A DNA stretch of 64,000 nt, from positions 1-64,000 of the forward strand of contig JAUXWS010000076.1 of assembly GCA_030685015.1 (NCBI GenBank), read 5' to 3'. Made by a program: the position numbers and the translations under genes. The stretch is from a bacterium. Its GTDB lineage: Bacteria > CAIWAD01. Below the pieces are notes generated by a model, which saw nothing but the letters and a program-made list of their open reading frames with translations, did no database searches and had not been told where the DNA came from. Of the stretch, positions 19,201 through 26,223 are shown piece after piece (within the stretch, counting starts at the first letter, position 1; each line of letters opens with the position of its first letter).

Positions 19201-19695
19201 CTGGCGGGCGGGACGATCGCTGCGGGACAGGTGCTCCTCCGCCCGCAGCAATCCGGTCAAGGCCAGGGGTGAGGCGGGGTAGCGCTCGGCGATGCGCTGC
19301 CAGGACGCCTGGGCGTCGCGGGCGCGGCCCAGCCGATGATGGCAATCACCCACGGCCAATTGCGCGGCGGGAGCCAGGGGGGAGTCGCCATGACGCACAA
19401 GCAGGCCCTGGAAGGCGGCGAGCGCTTCCGCCGTCCGTCCCTGGGCCAGCCAGGCCTGGCCCTCCATCTGCAGCACCTCGTCGCCCAGGGAGGAGGCGGG
19501 GAAGCGGTCGAGGAACTGCCGGCACTGGGCCACGGCCAGATCCGGCCGGTCATCCGCAAGGAAGAGGCGGGCGTGCCTGGCTTCGCGCTGCTCCGCCAGC
19601 GAGGCGGCCGCCCACAGCTCGCCGGCGGCCAAGAGCAGCAGGACGGCGAGCAAGAGGCCGCGGGAAGATAGGTGGGGGCGTCGTGTCATGTCCAT
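16294..19695 (-). CDS. Large exported TPR-repeat protein
   Basis: A 1133-residue protein with an N-terminal signal or anchor helix (LLLAVLLLLAAGELWAAASL) and then about 30 tetratricopeptide-like helical repeats to the end, for example DLAVAQCRQFLDRFPASSLG, RYPEAERGLRAALAMADPRL and GDTAGALAAAEAAVERTQGR. It is Ala-, Arg- and Leu-rich with no enzyme motif. TPR solenoids of this kind scaffold complexes in the periplasm or on the outer membrane, such as secretion or gliding machinery; which partner applies here is unknown. ATG 19695 is taken (second ATG at 19689). It sits between pcrA and nadC in one direction and is probably co-transcribed. Confidence 0.8.
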   Translation of the reverse strand: MDMTRRPHLSSRGLLLAVLLLLAAGELWAAASLAEQREARHARLFLADDRPDLAVAQCRQFLDRFPASSLGDEVLQMEGQAWLAQGRTAEALAAFQGLLVRHGDSPLAPAAQLAVGDCHHRLGRARDAQASWQRIAERYPASPLALTGLLRAEEHLSRSDRPARQDLLRRALELDPDSEAGLEARRRWAVLLLEEGREEAARHLLERVVREAAPGPLHRSALRELAALHARAQRREEALLTLQRPLDDYDDTPWRGGLWLELAMGRLDQGRYPEAERGLRAALAMADPRLDRPTMTDSLRLLLADALAFQARHSEAMETLLAGRRQDAWVQARLGWCLALDGDSSRAALRWAAAAESLMTRSRLDEQESRLLATSLEQLALCQEASGMSALPWERLAEMASQVPPGAPEATPLAAALLRHGLASAAKRLLAGSEDLPRLADHRGLLRLQTALALGQGGRAQDLARIFRDRWPGSPLREEVDRLSPDPSRAGRPQDELDRRREAWARQARPGPEDLRARILELETLRREGRSDREELAGELVLHWNHYRKALAAQGRDSGVQADCARRTIAWTDSLRRPAGVHLLARAAAHEALGDPAAARRQWQGVLDGHGEEAAAAVAVRRLAPQPDSDGTQRARLAERLGRDWAWHPAADSIRLELAAAERRDGRPAVSLAICDSLLAGHEQWPAPLPIMRLGLAGALEESALSLEALGDRAESRRRWLRGVAAAGPDSLVAARLLLRVARSFQADERTEDARGACRALLAVCATCPPARPARRLLAELCVEEGRHGEALVELEPLAPAASPDLGLRAQWVSALYRAGRADQGRVEFQRLLKQAPRAMGDSIKASANLARGLQLLETGDGAQAEKSFSLVVTDLGRMPQAPAAHLGVGLAQKAQGKASRAVKTFTEVEKRWAGQPVAGRAAGERAVLLAEAGDTAGALAAAEAAVERTQGRDRREALGRLADLASRLQRPAAHRRALERYRVDYPDAPDILARRVEEARLLARSGETAAARSALRALQAEASEEEAAEIQFRLGEVAEAEDDPAGAALEYQKVPHLDGPGGLDWGASALFEATRCWRGMGRLGQAEQSLREILRREGEPSGHGRRALAELEDLRQELERHEGAGERDRDRD

Positions 19696-19756
19696 CCGAA
19701 TCCGACCCTTGATTCCACTCGTCACCGGCACAAGATGAGGTCCCGCCGCCACTTCT

Positions 19757-22219
19757 TCACCCGATCAGGCGCAGCCTGGCCAGACGGGCCAGCAGTTTCT
19801 TCACCCCCACCGACTCGAAGCGCACGCTCACCCGTGTTTCGCCGCCGAGGCCGGTCAAATGGATGATGACGCCGCGCCCATAGGTCTCGTGCAGCACTGT
19901 CGCCCCGGGAAAGAGGTCCTCCGGATCCGCCAGTTCGGCCACCTGGGAGGAGGGATCCCGCACCGGCACGGCCTTGCGGAAGGGACTGTACTGGTTGAGC
20001 AAGGCCTCCCGCTCCCGGTCCAGACCCAGGCGCGGACGGCCGGCGCGGCGCCCGCCGGGGGTCGGCGCGGGCCCGGCCGGACGGGCGGGCAGACCATGCT
20101 CCTCGGGCTGGTCCAGTTCCAGCTCCCCGCCGGCGAAGCCGGGACGGATGGGCGGCGGGGGGGAGGGCGGAGGCGGAACCGGTCGTCGTTCCGGTCGTCC
20201 CGGCACGCCGCGCCCGCCGATGGGACGCAGTTGGCTCTCGCCGTCCCAGCGGGTCTGCTCGTCCCGCCAGCTGAAGCGGCTGGCCGGGGCGGCCAAGCGG
20301 CTGCCGGCGGCGGAGCGGTCCACCAGCTCCGCCGGGATGAGATCGAGGAAGGTGCTGGGCAGGGCCCCCCCCGCCTGCCCGTAGCGGCGCCTCATGCGGG
20401 CGTGGCAGAGGAAGAGGCGACGCTTGGCCCGGGTGGCGGCCACGTAGAAGAGGCGGCGCTCCTCCTCCAACTGCTCGGGCTCGTCCAAGGCCCCGGCCAG
20501 CGGGAAAAGGCCCTCCTCCAGTCCGGTGACGAAGACGACGGGAAACTCCAGGCCCTTGGCGCTGTGCACGGTCATCAGGGTGACGTGGTCCTCCTTGTCG
20601 TCCCAGGCGTCCACGTCGGCCACCAGCGCCACCTCTTCGAGAAAGCCGGCCAATCCCAGCTCGCTGTTCTCCTCGTAATGCTGGAGGGCGGCCTGCAGCT
20701 CGCGCACGTTCTCGACCCGGGGCTTGCCCTCGGGACCCTCCGCCTCCAGGTGCTCGATGTAGCGCGTCTGTTCCAGCAGCAGTTCGAGCACCTCGCTGGG
20801 CTTGCCGCTCTCCTGGAGGGCGCTCAGGTCGCCCAGGAGACGCCCGAACTCGTGCAGACGGGCCGGGGCGCCCCGTCCCAGCTCGTGCAGCAGCTCCGGC
20901 CGTTGCAGGCCCGCCACCACCTCCACCCCGGCGGCGGCGCAGATCTGGCGCAGCTGGGCCACGGTGGCTTCGCCAATGCCCCGCCGCGGCGTGTTGATCA
21001 CCCGCAGCAGGCTCACCATGTCCCGCGGATTGATCAGCAGGCGCAGGTAGGCGAGCAGGTCCTTGATCTCCCGCCGCTCGTAGAAGCGCGTTCCGCCCAC
21101 GATCTGGTAGCGCAGACCGTGGCGCATGAAGGCCTCCTCCAGGGCGCGGGACTGGGCGTTGGTCCGGTAGAGGATGGCCACGTCGCGGCAGGCGCCGCCC
21201 TGTTCGCGGTGCTCCACGATCCGCCGGCAGACGAGGGCCGCCTCCATCGTCTCATCCTCGCCCAGCAGCAGCGCAATGGGCTCGCCCCGCCCGTTCTGCG
21301 TCCACAGCTTCTTGGGATGGCGCGAAGCGTTGCGTGACACAACGGCGTGGGCCGCCTCGAGGATGGTCTCGGTGGAGCGGTAGTTCTGCTCCAGCTTGAA
21401 GACGCGGGTCTCGGGCCAGGTCCGCTCGAAATCGAGGATGTTGTGCAGGTCGGCGCCCCGCCAGCCGTAGATGGACTGGTCGTCGTCGCCCACCACGCAG
21501 ATGTTGCGGCTGTGTTGCGCGATGAGGCGGCTGACTTCGAACTGGGCCTGGTTGGTGTCCTGGTACTCGTCGATGAGGAGGAAGCGGAAGCGCTGCTGGT
21601 ACAGGTCCAGCCGCTCCGGGTGGTCGCGGAAGAGGTCGATGGGCTTGAGCAGCAGGTCGTCGAAGTCCATCGCATTGGCCTTGCGCAGCTGCAGGGCGTA
21701 TTCCCGGTAGATCTCGCTCAACCGTTCGTGGATGAATCCACTGTCGGAGGCGGCGAAGCTCTCCGGGTCCTGCATTGAGTTCTTGGCGCTGGAGATGACG
21801 GAATGCGCCCGCTTGGGATTGAGCTGGCCGCTCTTGAGGGAGAGGCGCTCCATGCAATCCTGCACGACCTTGAGCTGGTCGTCGGCGTCATAGATGGTGA
21901 AGTTGCGGCCATAGCCGATGAACTCCGCCTCGCGCCGCAGGATGCGGGCGAAGATGCTGTGGAAGGTGCCCACCCACATGTCCGCCACGCTGCCGCCCAC
22001 CAGCGCGCCGATCCGCTCCTTCATCTCGCGGGCGGCCTTGTTGGTGAAGGTGAGGGCCAGGATTTCCCAGGGCTTTGCCTGGCGCTGGTCGAGGAGCCAG
22101 GCGATGCGGCTGGTGAGCACGCGGGTCTTGCCGCTGCCGGCGCCGGCCAGGATGAGCACCGGGCCCTCCATGGCACGCACGGCGGCCTGCTGGGCGGGAT
22201 TCAGGTCGGATAGGTTCAT
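19757..22219 (-). CDS. pcrA: ATP-dependent DNA helicase PcrA/UvrD (superfamily 1)
   Basis: An 820-residue 3'-5' helicase for nucleotide excision repair and replication restart. The motifs are AGAGSGKT (I), LTFTNKAAREMKERI (Ia), IDEYQDTNQAQ (II, near residue 219), VVGDDDQSIYGWRGA (III), LEQNYRS (IV), DHVTLMTVHSAKGLEF (V) and VAATRAKRRL (VI). A Pro- and Gly-rich linker precedes a C-terminal PcrA-type tail (ATVLHETYGRGVIIHLTG), which in PcrA contacts RNA polymerase. The ATG at 22219 gives the usual MNLSDLNPAQQAAV start. It follows mltG by 70 bases in the same direction. Confidence 0.95.
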   Translation of the reverse strand: MNLSDLNPAQQAAVRAMEGPVLILAGAGSGKTRVLTSRIAWLLDQRQAKPWEILALTFTNKAAREMKERIGALVGGSVADMWVGTFHSIFARILRREAEFIGYGRNFTIYDADDQLKVVQDCMERLSLKSGQLNPKRAHSVISSAKNSMQDPESFAASDSGFIHERLSEIYREYALQLRKANAMDFDDLLLKPIDLFRDHPERLDLYQQRFRFLLIDEYQDTNQAQFEVSRLIAQHSRNICVVGDDDQSIYGWRGADLHNILDFERTWPETRVFKLEQNYRSTETILEAAHAVVSRNASRHPKKLWTQNGRGEPIALLLGEDETMEAALVCRRIVEHREQGGACRDVAILYRTNAQSRALEEAFMRHGLRYQIVGGTRFYERREIKDLLAYLRLLINPRDMVSLLRVINTPRRGIGEATVAQLRQICAAAGVEVVAGLQRPELLHELGRGAPARLHEFGRLLGDLSALQESGKPSEVLELLLEQTRYIEHLEAEGPEGKPRVENVRELQAALQHYEENSELGLAGFLEEVALVADVDAWDDKEDHVTLMTVHSAKGLEFPVVFVTGLEEGLFPLAGALDEPEQLEEERRLFYVAATRAKRRLFLCHARMRRRYGQAGGALPSTFLDLIPAELVDRSAAGSRLAAPASRFSWRDEQTRWDGESQLRPIGGRGVPGRPERRPVPPPPSPPPPIRPGFAGGELELDQPEEHGLPARPAGPAPTPGGRRAGRPRLGLDREREALLNQYSPFRKAVPVRDPSSQVAELADPEDLFPGATVLHETYGRGVIIHLTGLGGETRVSVRFESVGVKKLLARLARLRLIG

Positions 22220-22289
22220 CGTGGAGAGTCGTTCCTGCGGCTGGGCCGCGCTTGGTTGATGTCATTGTTTCAGGGCACGATGGCCGTCG

Positions 22290-23840
22290 CTACCGGCCGG
22301 CCGTGGGCCAGGGCGGATGGCCGGAACGGGCCAGGCTGTCCTGCTCCTCCCGCAGGGCAAGCTGGGCGGCCCGCTCCAACTGGCTGGGTTCATCCTCCAG
22401 CTCACCTTCCTCCAGCTGCCGGCGCAGGGCGTCCAATATCCGGCGCGCCACCAGGTGATCCTGGTAGGAGCGGGAGAAGGCGTGGCGGCCGTTGCCCAGC
22501 GATACGAAGTAGAGATAGTCACAGGCAGCCGGCTGCAGCACAGCTTGGAGCGCCACCCGGCCGGGATTGCCGATGGGTCCCGGCGGCAGACCGGGGTGCA
22601 GATAGGTGTTGTAGGGGGAGTCCAGTGAGAGGTCCCGCACATAGAGGCGGCGCCAAGCGGGCAGGAGGAACTGGACGGTGGGGTCGGCCTGCAGCTTCAT
22701 GCCGATGGCGAGGCGATTCAAGTAGACCGCGGCGATGGTGTCCGCCTCGTCCGCCACCTGGTACTCCGCCTGGACAATAGAAGCCAGCGTGCAAAGGCGG
22801 CGCAGGTCCAGGCTGTCCAACGGCCCGGGCGTGGCCAGTCCGTCCAGCACGTGCTGGAAGCGCGCCACCGCCTTGAAGAGGATCGCCCGCTCATCGTCGG
22901 CGGTGGAGAAGAAATAGGTGTCGGGGAAGAGGAGGCCGTCCAGGTCGGGAGTGCGCAGCCCCAGCAGGCGGACGAAGGAGGAGTCGCGCGTCAGTTGCAT
23001 CATGAGCAGGCTGTCCCGGCCCGTCTCGCGGGCCAGCAACCCCACCGCATCGGTTGTGCGGGCGCCTTCCGGGATGCGCACCTTGATCATGGGAACGGAG
23101 AAGACCAGCAGCTGGCGCAGCATGGCGGTGGGCGACATGTCGCTGTCCAGGATGAAAGCGCCCACCTGGATGGCACGGTCGCCGCCCAGCAGCCGGGCGG
23201 CCAGCAGCAGCCGGCGTGGTTCGTCCAAGAGCCGCAGGCGGTTCAACTCGGCGGCCACTTGGCGCAAGGTCATGCCGGGGACAACCATCACCTTGGCCAC
23301 GTTTTGCTGCCCCGCCCAGGCTGGGTCGTGGGCCAGCCAGGACCAGAGCCGGACGCCCAGCAGGACCACCACCACCACGATGGCCGTGACCACCAGCACG
23401 CGTCGCCTGAGTCGCAGGCGGCCGCGTGAAGGGGCGGGCGCCAGGGCGACGGGCGCGGCCCCTCCCATGGGCTGTCGGGACTCCTCTTCCCATTGCTGGC
23501 GCTGTGCGCGGCTGCGGGCGGTGGGCCGGGCATCCGGACGGTCTCCCGGCTGGGGAGCAGTCGACCGCCCGCCCGGGATGGGCTTCCCTTCCTGCTTGCG
23601 GGGACCGGACCGATCCCGACGGCGGTCTTTGGCGCCATCCTGGCGCGGCGTGCGGGCCGACCCTTCGCCATCGGCCTGCCGGGCATCACCGGGCCGCAGA
23701 TGGCGGGCGCGGGCACCCGGCGCGCCACTGGGATCCTGGCCCGCCGGTCTGCCCCGACCCTCCCCCTCGCGATTCGGCCGGCGTCTCCGTGGCCGACGCC
23801 GATGGGGTCGCGGGGCCTCGCTGTGCTCGTCTTCGCTCAA
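22290..23840 (-). CDS. mltG: Endolytic murein transglycosylase MltG with long basic cytoplasmic tail
   Basis: A 516-residue inner-membrane lytic transglycosylase that cuts nascent glycan strands. Residues 1-140 are a cytoplasmic Arg-, Pro- and Gly-rich tail; a membrane helix (VVTAIVVVVVLLGVRLW) lies at about 147-168; the YceG domain occupies about 180-480. It includes the catalytic block LASIVQAEYQVADEADTI, where the second acidic position of the E. coli EKE motif is kept and the first is Gln. AAVYLNRLAIGMKLQADPTV, SPYNTYLHPGLPPGPIGNPG and YLYFVS are typical. The start is a TTG that overlaps the stop of a seven-codon leader frame; no separate ribosome site is visible. The tail is long compared with proteobacterial MltG. 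Confidence 0.9.
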   Translation of the reverse strand: MSEDEHSEAPRPHRRRPRRRRPNREGEGRGRPAGQDPSGAPGARARHLRPGDARQADGEGSARTPRQDGAKDRRRDRSGPRKQEGKPIPGGRSTAPQPGDRPDARPTARSRAQRQQWEEESRQPMGGAAPVALAPAPSRGRLRLRRRVLVVTAIVVVVVLLGVRLWSWLAHDPAWAGQQNVAKVMVVPGMTLRQVAAELNRLRLLDEPRRLLLAARLLGGDRAIQVGAFILDSDMSPTAMLRQLLVFSVPMIKVRIPEGARTTDAVGLLARETGRDSLLMMQLTRDSSFVRLLGLRTPDLDGLLFPDTYFFSTADDERAILFKAVARFQHVLDGLATPGPLDSLDLRRLCTLASIVQAEYQVADEADTIAAVYLNRLAIGMKLQADPTVQFLLPAWRRLYVRDLSLDSPYNTYLHPGLPPGPIGNPGRVALQAVLQPAACDYLYFVSLGNGRHAFSRSYQDHLVARRILDALRRQLEEGELEDEPSQLERAAQLALREEQDSLARSGHPPWPTAGR

Positions 23841-23860
23841 TAGATCCGCTTGATATTCAT
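23837..23860 (-). CDS. Putative 7-codon leader peptide of mltG
   Basis: Ten bases after the predicted transcription start, ATG (23860) opens the frame MNIKRIY and its TGA (23839-23837) overlaps the TTG of mltG as TTGA. The arrangement suggests that mltG is read by re-initiation. It is too short for any family test; the call rests on position alone. Confidence 0.4.
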   Translation of the reverse strand: MNIKRIY

Positions 23861-23876
23861 GGACTTTGTCGAAACA

Positions 23877-23905
23877 AAGGTAGCTAAGGCGCTTCTGTCA
23901 GTCAA
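23877..23905 (-). promoter_or_regulatory. mltG promoter (TTGACT-N17-TACCTT)
   Basis: TTGACT (23905-23900) and TACCTT (23882-23877) are 17 bases apart on the minus strand. Read more widely it is TTTG, 20 bases, TACCTTTG, which also fits the Bacteroidetes primary-sigma pattern TTTG-N19-21-TAnnTTTG. The same -35 and -10 hexamers serve the nuo operon. Confidence 0.8.
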
Positions 23906-23975
23906 ACCAAAATCGTCCCCCTCACCGCGTCTGTCGGTTGGGTGATCGACGGATTGGACGCTGGCTAGAGGTGCG

Positions 23976-24050
23976 CCAGGGCAACACCAGGGCAACACCA
24001 GGGCAACACCAGGGCAACACCAGGGCAACACCAGGGCGACACCAGGGCAC
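23976..24050. repeat. 11-bp tandem array (CCAGGGCAACA, 7 copies)
   Basis: CCAGGG starts at 23976, 23987, 23998, 24009, 24020, 24031 and 24042, exactly 11 bases apart; five units are identical (CCAGGGCAACA) and the last two vary. The array lies about 70 bases upstream of the mltG -35 and directly after a minus-strand terminator. An 11-bp period puts each unit on the same face of the helix, as for a row of protein sites. Confidence 0.95.
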
Positions 24051-24076
24051 AAAAAGAGCCCCGACCAAGTCGGGGC
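24051..24076 (-). terminator. Rho-independent terminator with no known gene upstream
   Basis: On the minus strand GCCCCGA (24076-24070) pairs with TCGGGGC (24064-24058) around a 5-base loop, followed by TC and TTTTT (24055-24051). No coding gene precedes it on this strand: malQ is on the other strand. It may end a small RNA started in 24.1-24.4 kb. Confidence 0.75.
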
Positions 24077-24306
24077 CAAGTCCGGAACGATTCGAGCCGG
24101 CGTTGGGGATGCCGACTTGTGGACACCAGACGAAAACCAGGGGGATCGGCTCGCCCGATGCCCAGCCCAACCATTGAAGGAGAAAGTGTGAGAACAGTCA
24201 AACGACGCTCCAACATGTGCAAGGGGCGGGCCATTTGCTGCAAGATTTAACATGGAATGTCCATCAAGGGCTTGCTCTTTCCTGACCAGTTGCTCACTTG
24301 ATAAAT

Positions 24307-24343
24307 GACAAAAAATGTCCGTTTCGATGGACAAATTCTGTCC
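24307..24343. promoter_or_regulatory. Paired palindromic operator candidates (GACA-N5-TGTC)
   Basis: GACAAAAAATGTC (24307-24319) and GGACAAATTCTGTCC (24329-24343) share GACA-N5-TGTC and their centres are 23 bases apart, about two helical turns. This is the usual layout for two dimers of one repressor or activator. The regulator is unknown. Confidence 0.6.
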
Positions 24344-24640
24344 TTTGTCGCCACGGGCGCATGGGTGCATGTGGACCGATTCTCGTGAAGTGTCGTGTGA
24401 TGAAGCGATCATGGTGCTCAGCGCAAGGCGCAGGCCCGCAGGCGTTGTGGGGCTACGTCAAGGGGCTGCAACGATGCGATGAGCGCCAGGCTCGCTTCCC
24501 GAAGGGGTTGCATCACGTCCCACTTCGCATATCATTCCGAGTATTCTGCAAACAGCACCGACAATCACGGGAATTGGTCCACGAGGTCATGGCTTCAACA
24601 GGCATGTCCACAAGCTTAAGCCACCCAAGGACCGGCTTGC

Positions 24641-24652
24641 TACATTGGCGCC
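24641..24652 (+). promoter_or_regulatory. Possible -10 giving a leaderless malQ transcript
   Basis: TACATTGG (24641-24648) fits the FCB-type TAnnTTTG -10 with one change and ends four bases before the malQ ATG. No ribosome site precedes the ATG. A weak TTAAGC lies 19 bases upstream. Confidence 0.4.
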
Positions 24653-26164
24653 ATGAATACACGCCGTTCCGGAGTCCTGCTCCACCCCCTCTCCCTGCCC
24701 GGCCCCGCCGGCTGCGGCGATCTGGGCAGCACCACCGAGAAATTCCTTGACTTCCTGGCCAGTGCCGGACAAAGCTTGTGGCAGATGTTGCCGCTGGGTC
24801 CCACCGGCTACGCCGATTCGCCCTATCAGTGCCTCTCCTCCATGGCGGGCAATCCGCTCCTGGTCAGCCTGGAGTGCCTGCGCGAAGCTGGCCTGCTCAG
24901 CGAGGGCGAGAGCAGGGAGCCGGCCCTGGGGCGGCAGAACATCGCCTACGAGCAGGTGCGACCATTCCGCCTGGCCTGCCTGAACAGGGCCTGCCACAAC
25001 CTGCAGCGGCAGGCTCGCCATCCCTGGCGGGACGAATTCGAGGACTTCTTCACGCGCGAGGGCTGGTGGCTGCACGACTACGCCCTCTTCATGGCCCTGC
25101 GCGACCTGCACAACGGGGCCGGCTGGAGCAGCTGGCCGGCCGAGCACGCCCGCCGCAGGCCGGAGGCCATGCAGCGGCTCAACCAGGACTGCCAGGAGCA
25201 GATCCTGGAGCACAAATTCCACCAGTTCCTCTTCTTCCGCGAGTTGGAGAGAGTGCGGCGCCTGGCCCGGGAGCGGGGCATCCTGCTGGTGGGGGACATG
25301 CCCATCTTCGTGGCTTTCGACAGCGCCGACGTCTGGGCCTGGCGGCACTATTTCCGCGTGGACGAGCTGGGCAAACCCGTGGTGGTGGCCGGCGTGCCGC
25401 CTGATTACTTCAGCGCCACGGGGCAGCGCTGGGGCAATCCGCTTTACAACTGGGACACGATGCGCATGGACCAATGGTGGTGGTGGCGCAGCCGCTTCCA
25501 CATGCAGATGCGCCAGAGCGACGTCATCCGCGTGGACCACTTCCGCGGCTTCGAGGCTTGCTGGGAGATCCCGGGCGACTTGCCCACGGCCGAACACGGC
25601 CGCTGGGTGCAGGTGCCGGGGCGGGAACTCTTCGCGGCATTGAAGACGCACTTGCCCCACCTCCAGCTCATCGCCGAGGACCTGGGCCTCATCACGCCGG
25701 AAGTGGAGGCCCTGCGCCGGGACCTGGGCCTGCCCGGCATGAAGGTCCTGCAGTTCGCCTTCTTCACCGACGCACGCGATCCCTTCCTGCCCCACAACTA
25801 CGAGAAGGCGTGCGTGGCCTACACGGGCACCCACGACAACAACACCCTGGTCGGCTTCTTCCAGCGGGAGGCCAATGAGGCCCAGCAGGCCTGGATGCGC
25901 CGCTACCTGGGGCTGGCCACGGATGAGGAGTTGGTGGCGAAGTCCCTCGAAGCCCTCTGGCGCAGCAGCGCGGACTGGGTGGTGGCACCCATGCAGGACC
26001 TGTTGGAACTGGACGCCGAGGCCCGCATGAACCTGCCCGGCACCACGGGCGGCAACTGGGTCTGGCGCATGCCCGGCCGCTGGCCGCAGGTCAGCCTGGC
26101 CCGCGGGCTGAAGGATCTGGGAGAGCGCTTCGGGCGCAACCAGACCGCGCCCGGCAGCCGTTAG
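24653..26164 (+). CDS. malQ: 4-alpha-glucanotransferase (amylomaltase)
   Basis: A 503-residue GH77 enzyme that transfers maltosyl and longer glucan units between malto-oligosaccharides in the cytoplasm, for glycogen or maltodextrin turnover. Family motifs are in order: GVLLHPLSLPG, GDLG, WQMLPLGPTGYADSPYQ, NPLLVS, GDMPIFVAFDSADVWA, VAGVPPDYFSATGQRWGNPLYNW, DVIRVDHFRGFEACWEIP (nucleophile Asp), LIAEDLG (acid/base Glu), GMKVLQF, YTGTHDNNTLVGFF (third Asp) and LPGTTGGNWVWR. The length is typical of the bacterial short form. No glycogen gene adjoins it. No ribosome site precedes the ATG. Confidence 0.97.
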   Translation: MNTRRSGVLLHPLSLPGPAGCGDLGSTTEKFLDFLASAGQSLWQMLPLGPTGYADSPYQCLSSMAGNPLLVSLECLREAGLLSEGESREPALGRQNIAYEQVRPFRLACLNRACHNLQRQARHPWRDEFEDFFTREGWWLHDYALFMALRDLHNGAGWSSWPAEHARRRPEAMQRLNQDCQEQILEHKFHQFLFFRELERVRRLARERGILLVGDMPIFVAFDSADVWAWRHYFRVDELGKPVVVAGVPPDYFSATGQRWGNPLYNWDTMRMDQWWWWRSRFHMQMRQSDVIRVDHFRGFEACWEIPGDLPTAEHGRWVQVPGRELFAALKTHLPHLQLIAEDLGLITPEVEALRRDLGLPGMKVLQFAFFTDARDPFLPHNYEKACVAYTGTHDNNTLVGFFQREANEAQQAWMRRYLGLATDEELVAKSLEALWRSSADWVVAPMQDLLELDAEARMNLPGTTGGNWVWRMPGRWPQVSLARGLKDLGERFGRNQTAPGSR

Positions 26165-26171
26165 CCGCCGT

Positions 26172-26210
26172 CGGGCTTGGGCGATTCGCGCCCTTCATCG
26201 CCCAAGCCCG
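26172..26210. terminator. Strong hairpin between convergent malQ and FG-GAP gene
   Basis: CGGGCTTGGGCGAT (26172-26185) and ATCGCCCAAGCCCG (26197-26210) make a perfect 14-bp stem with an 11-base loop, eight bases after the malQ stop and 14 before the end of the opposite gene. It has no T run, but position and strength favour a two-way terminator. Confidence 0.65.
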
Positions 26211-26223
26211 CCCGACCCCAGCC

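Larger units (their letters stand above)
24077..24652. other. Non-coding region upstream of malQ
   Basis: No recognisable gene. It holds a candidate 20-codon plus-strand frame at 24188-24250 (GTG start, AAGGAG five bases before it, Cys-rich end), a palindrome ATGGA-ATG-TCCAT (24251-24263), and two GACA-N5-TGTC palindromes (24307-24342). Base composition is less GC-rich around 24.24-24.35 kb, as expected of a regulatory region. Confidence 0.6.

Noticed and set aside
22290-23840. Loss of the catalytic Glu in MltG (IVQAE for the E. coli IIEKE)
   Set aside because: Counting from the remembered E. coli sequence, the catalytic residue is the second Glu of EKE, which is kept here; only the first is Gln.
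23976-24050. CRISPR array
   Set aside because: The units are 11 bases with no spacers; this is a simple tandem array.
24080-24140. T-loop-like CTCGAAT suggesting a tRNA
   Set aside because: The flanking bases do not form the 5-bp T stem, and no acceptor or anticodon arms can be drawn.
23837-24412. 191-codon minus-strand frame through the 11-bp array
   Set aside because: It would read through the terminator and the array, which gives a repetitive Leu-Pro-Cys stretch, and it has no family resemblance.
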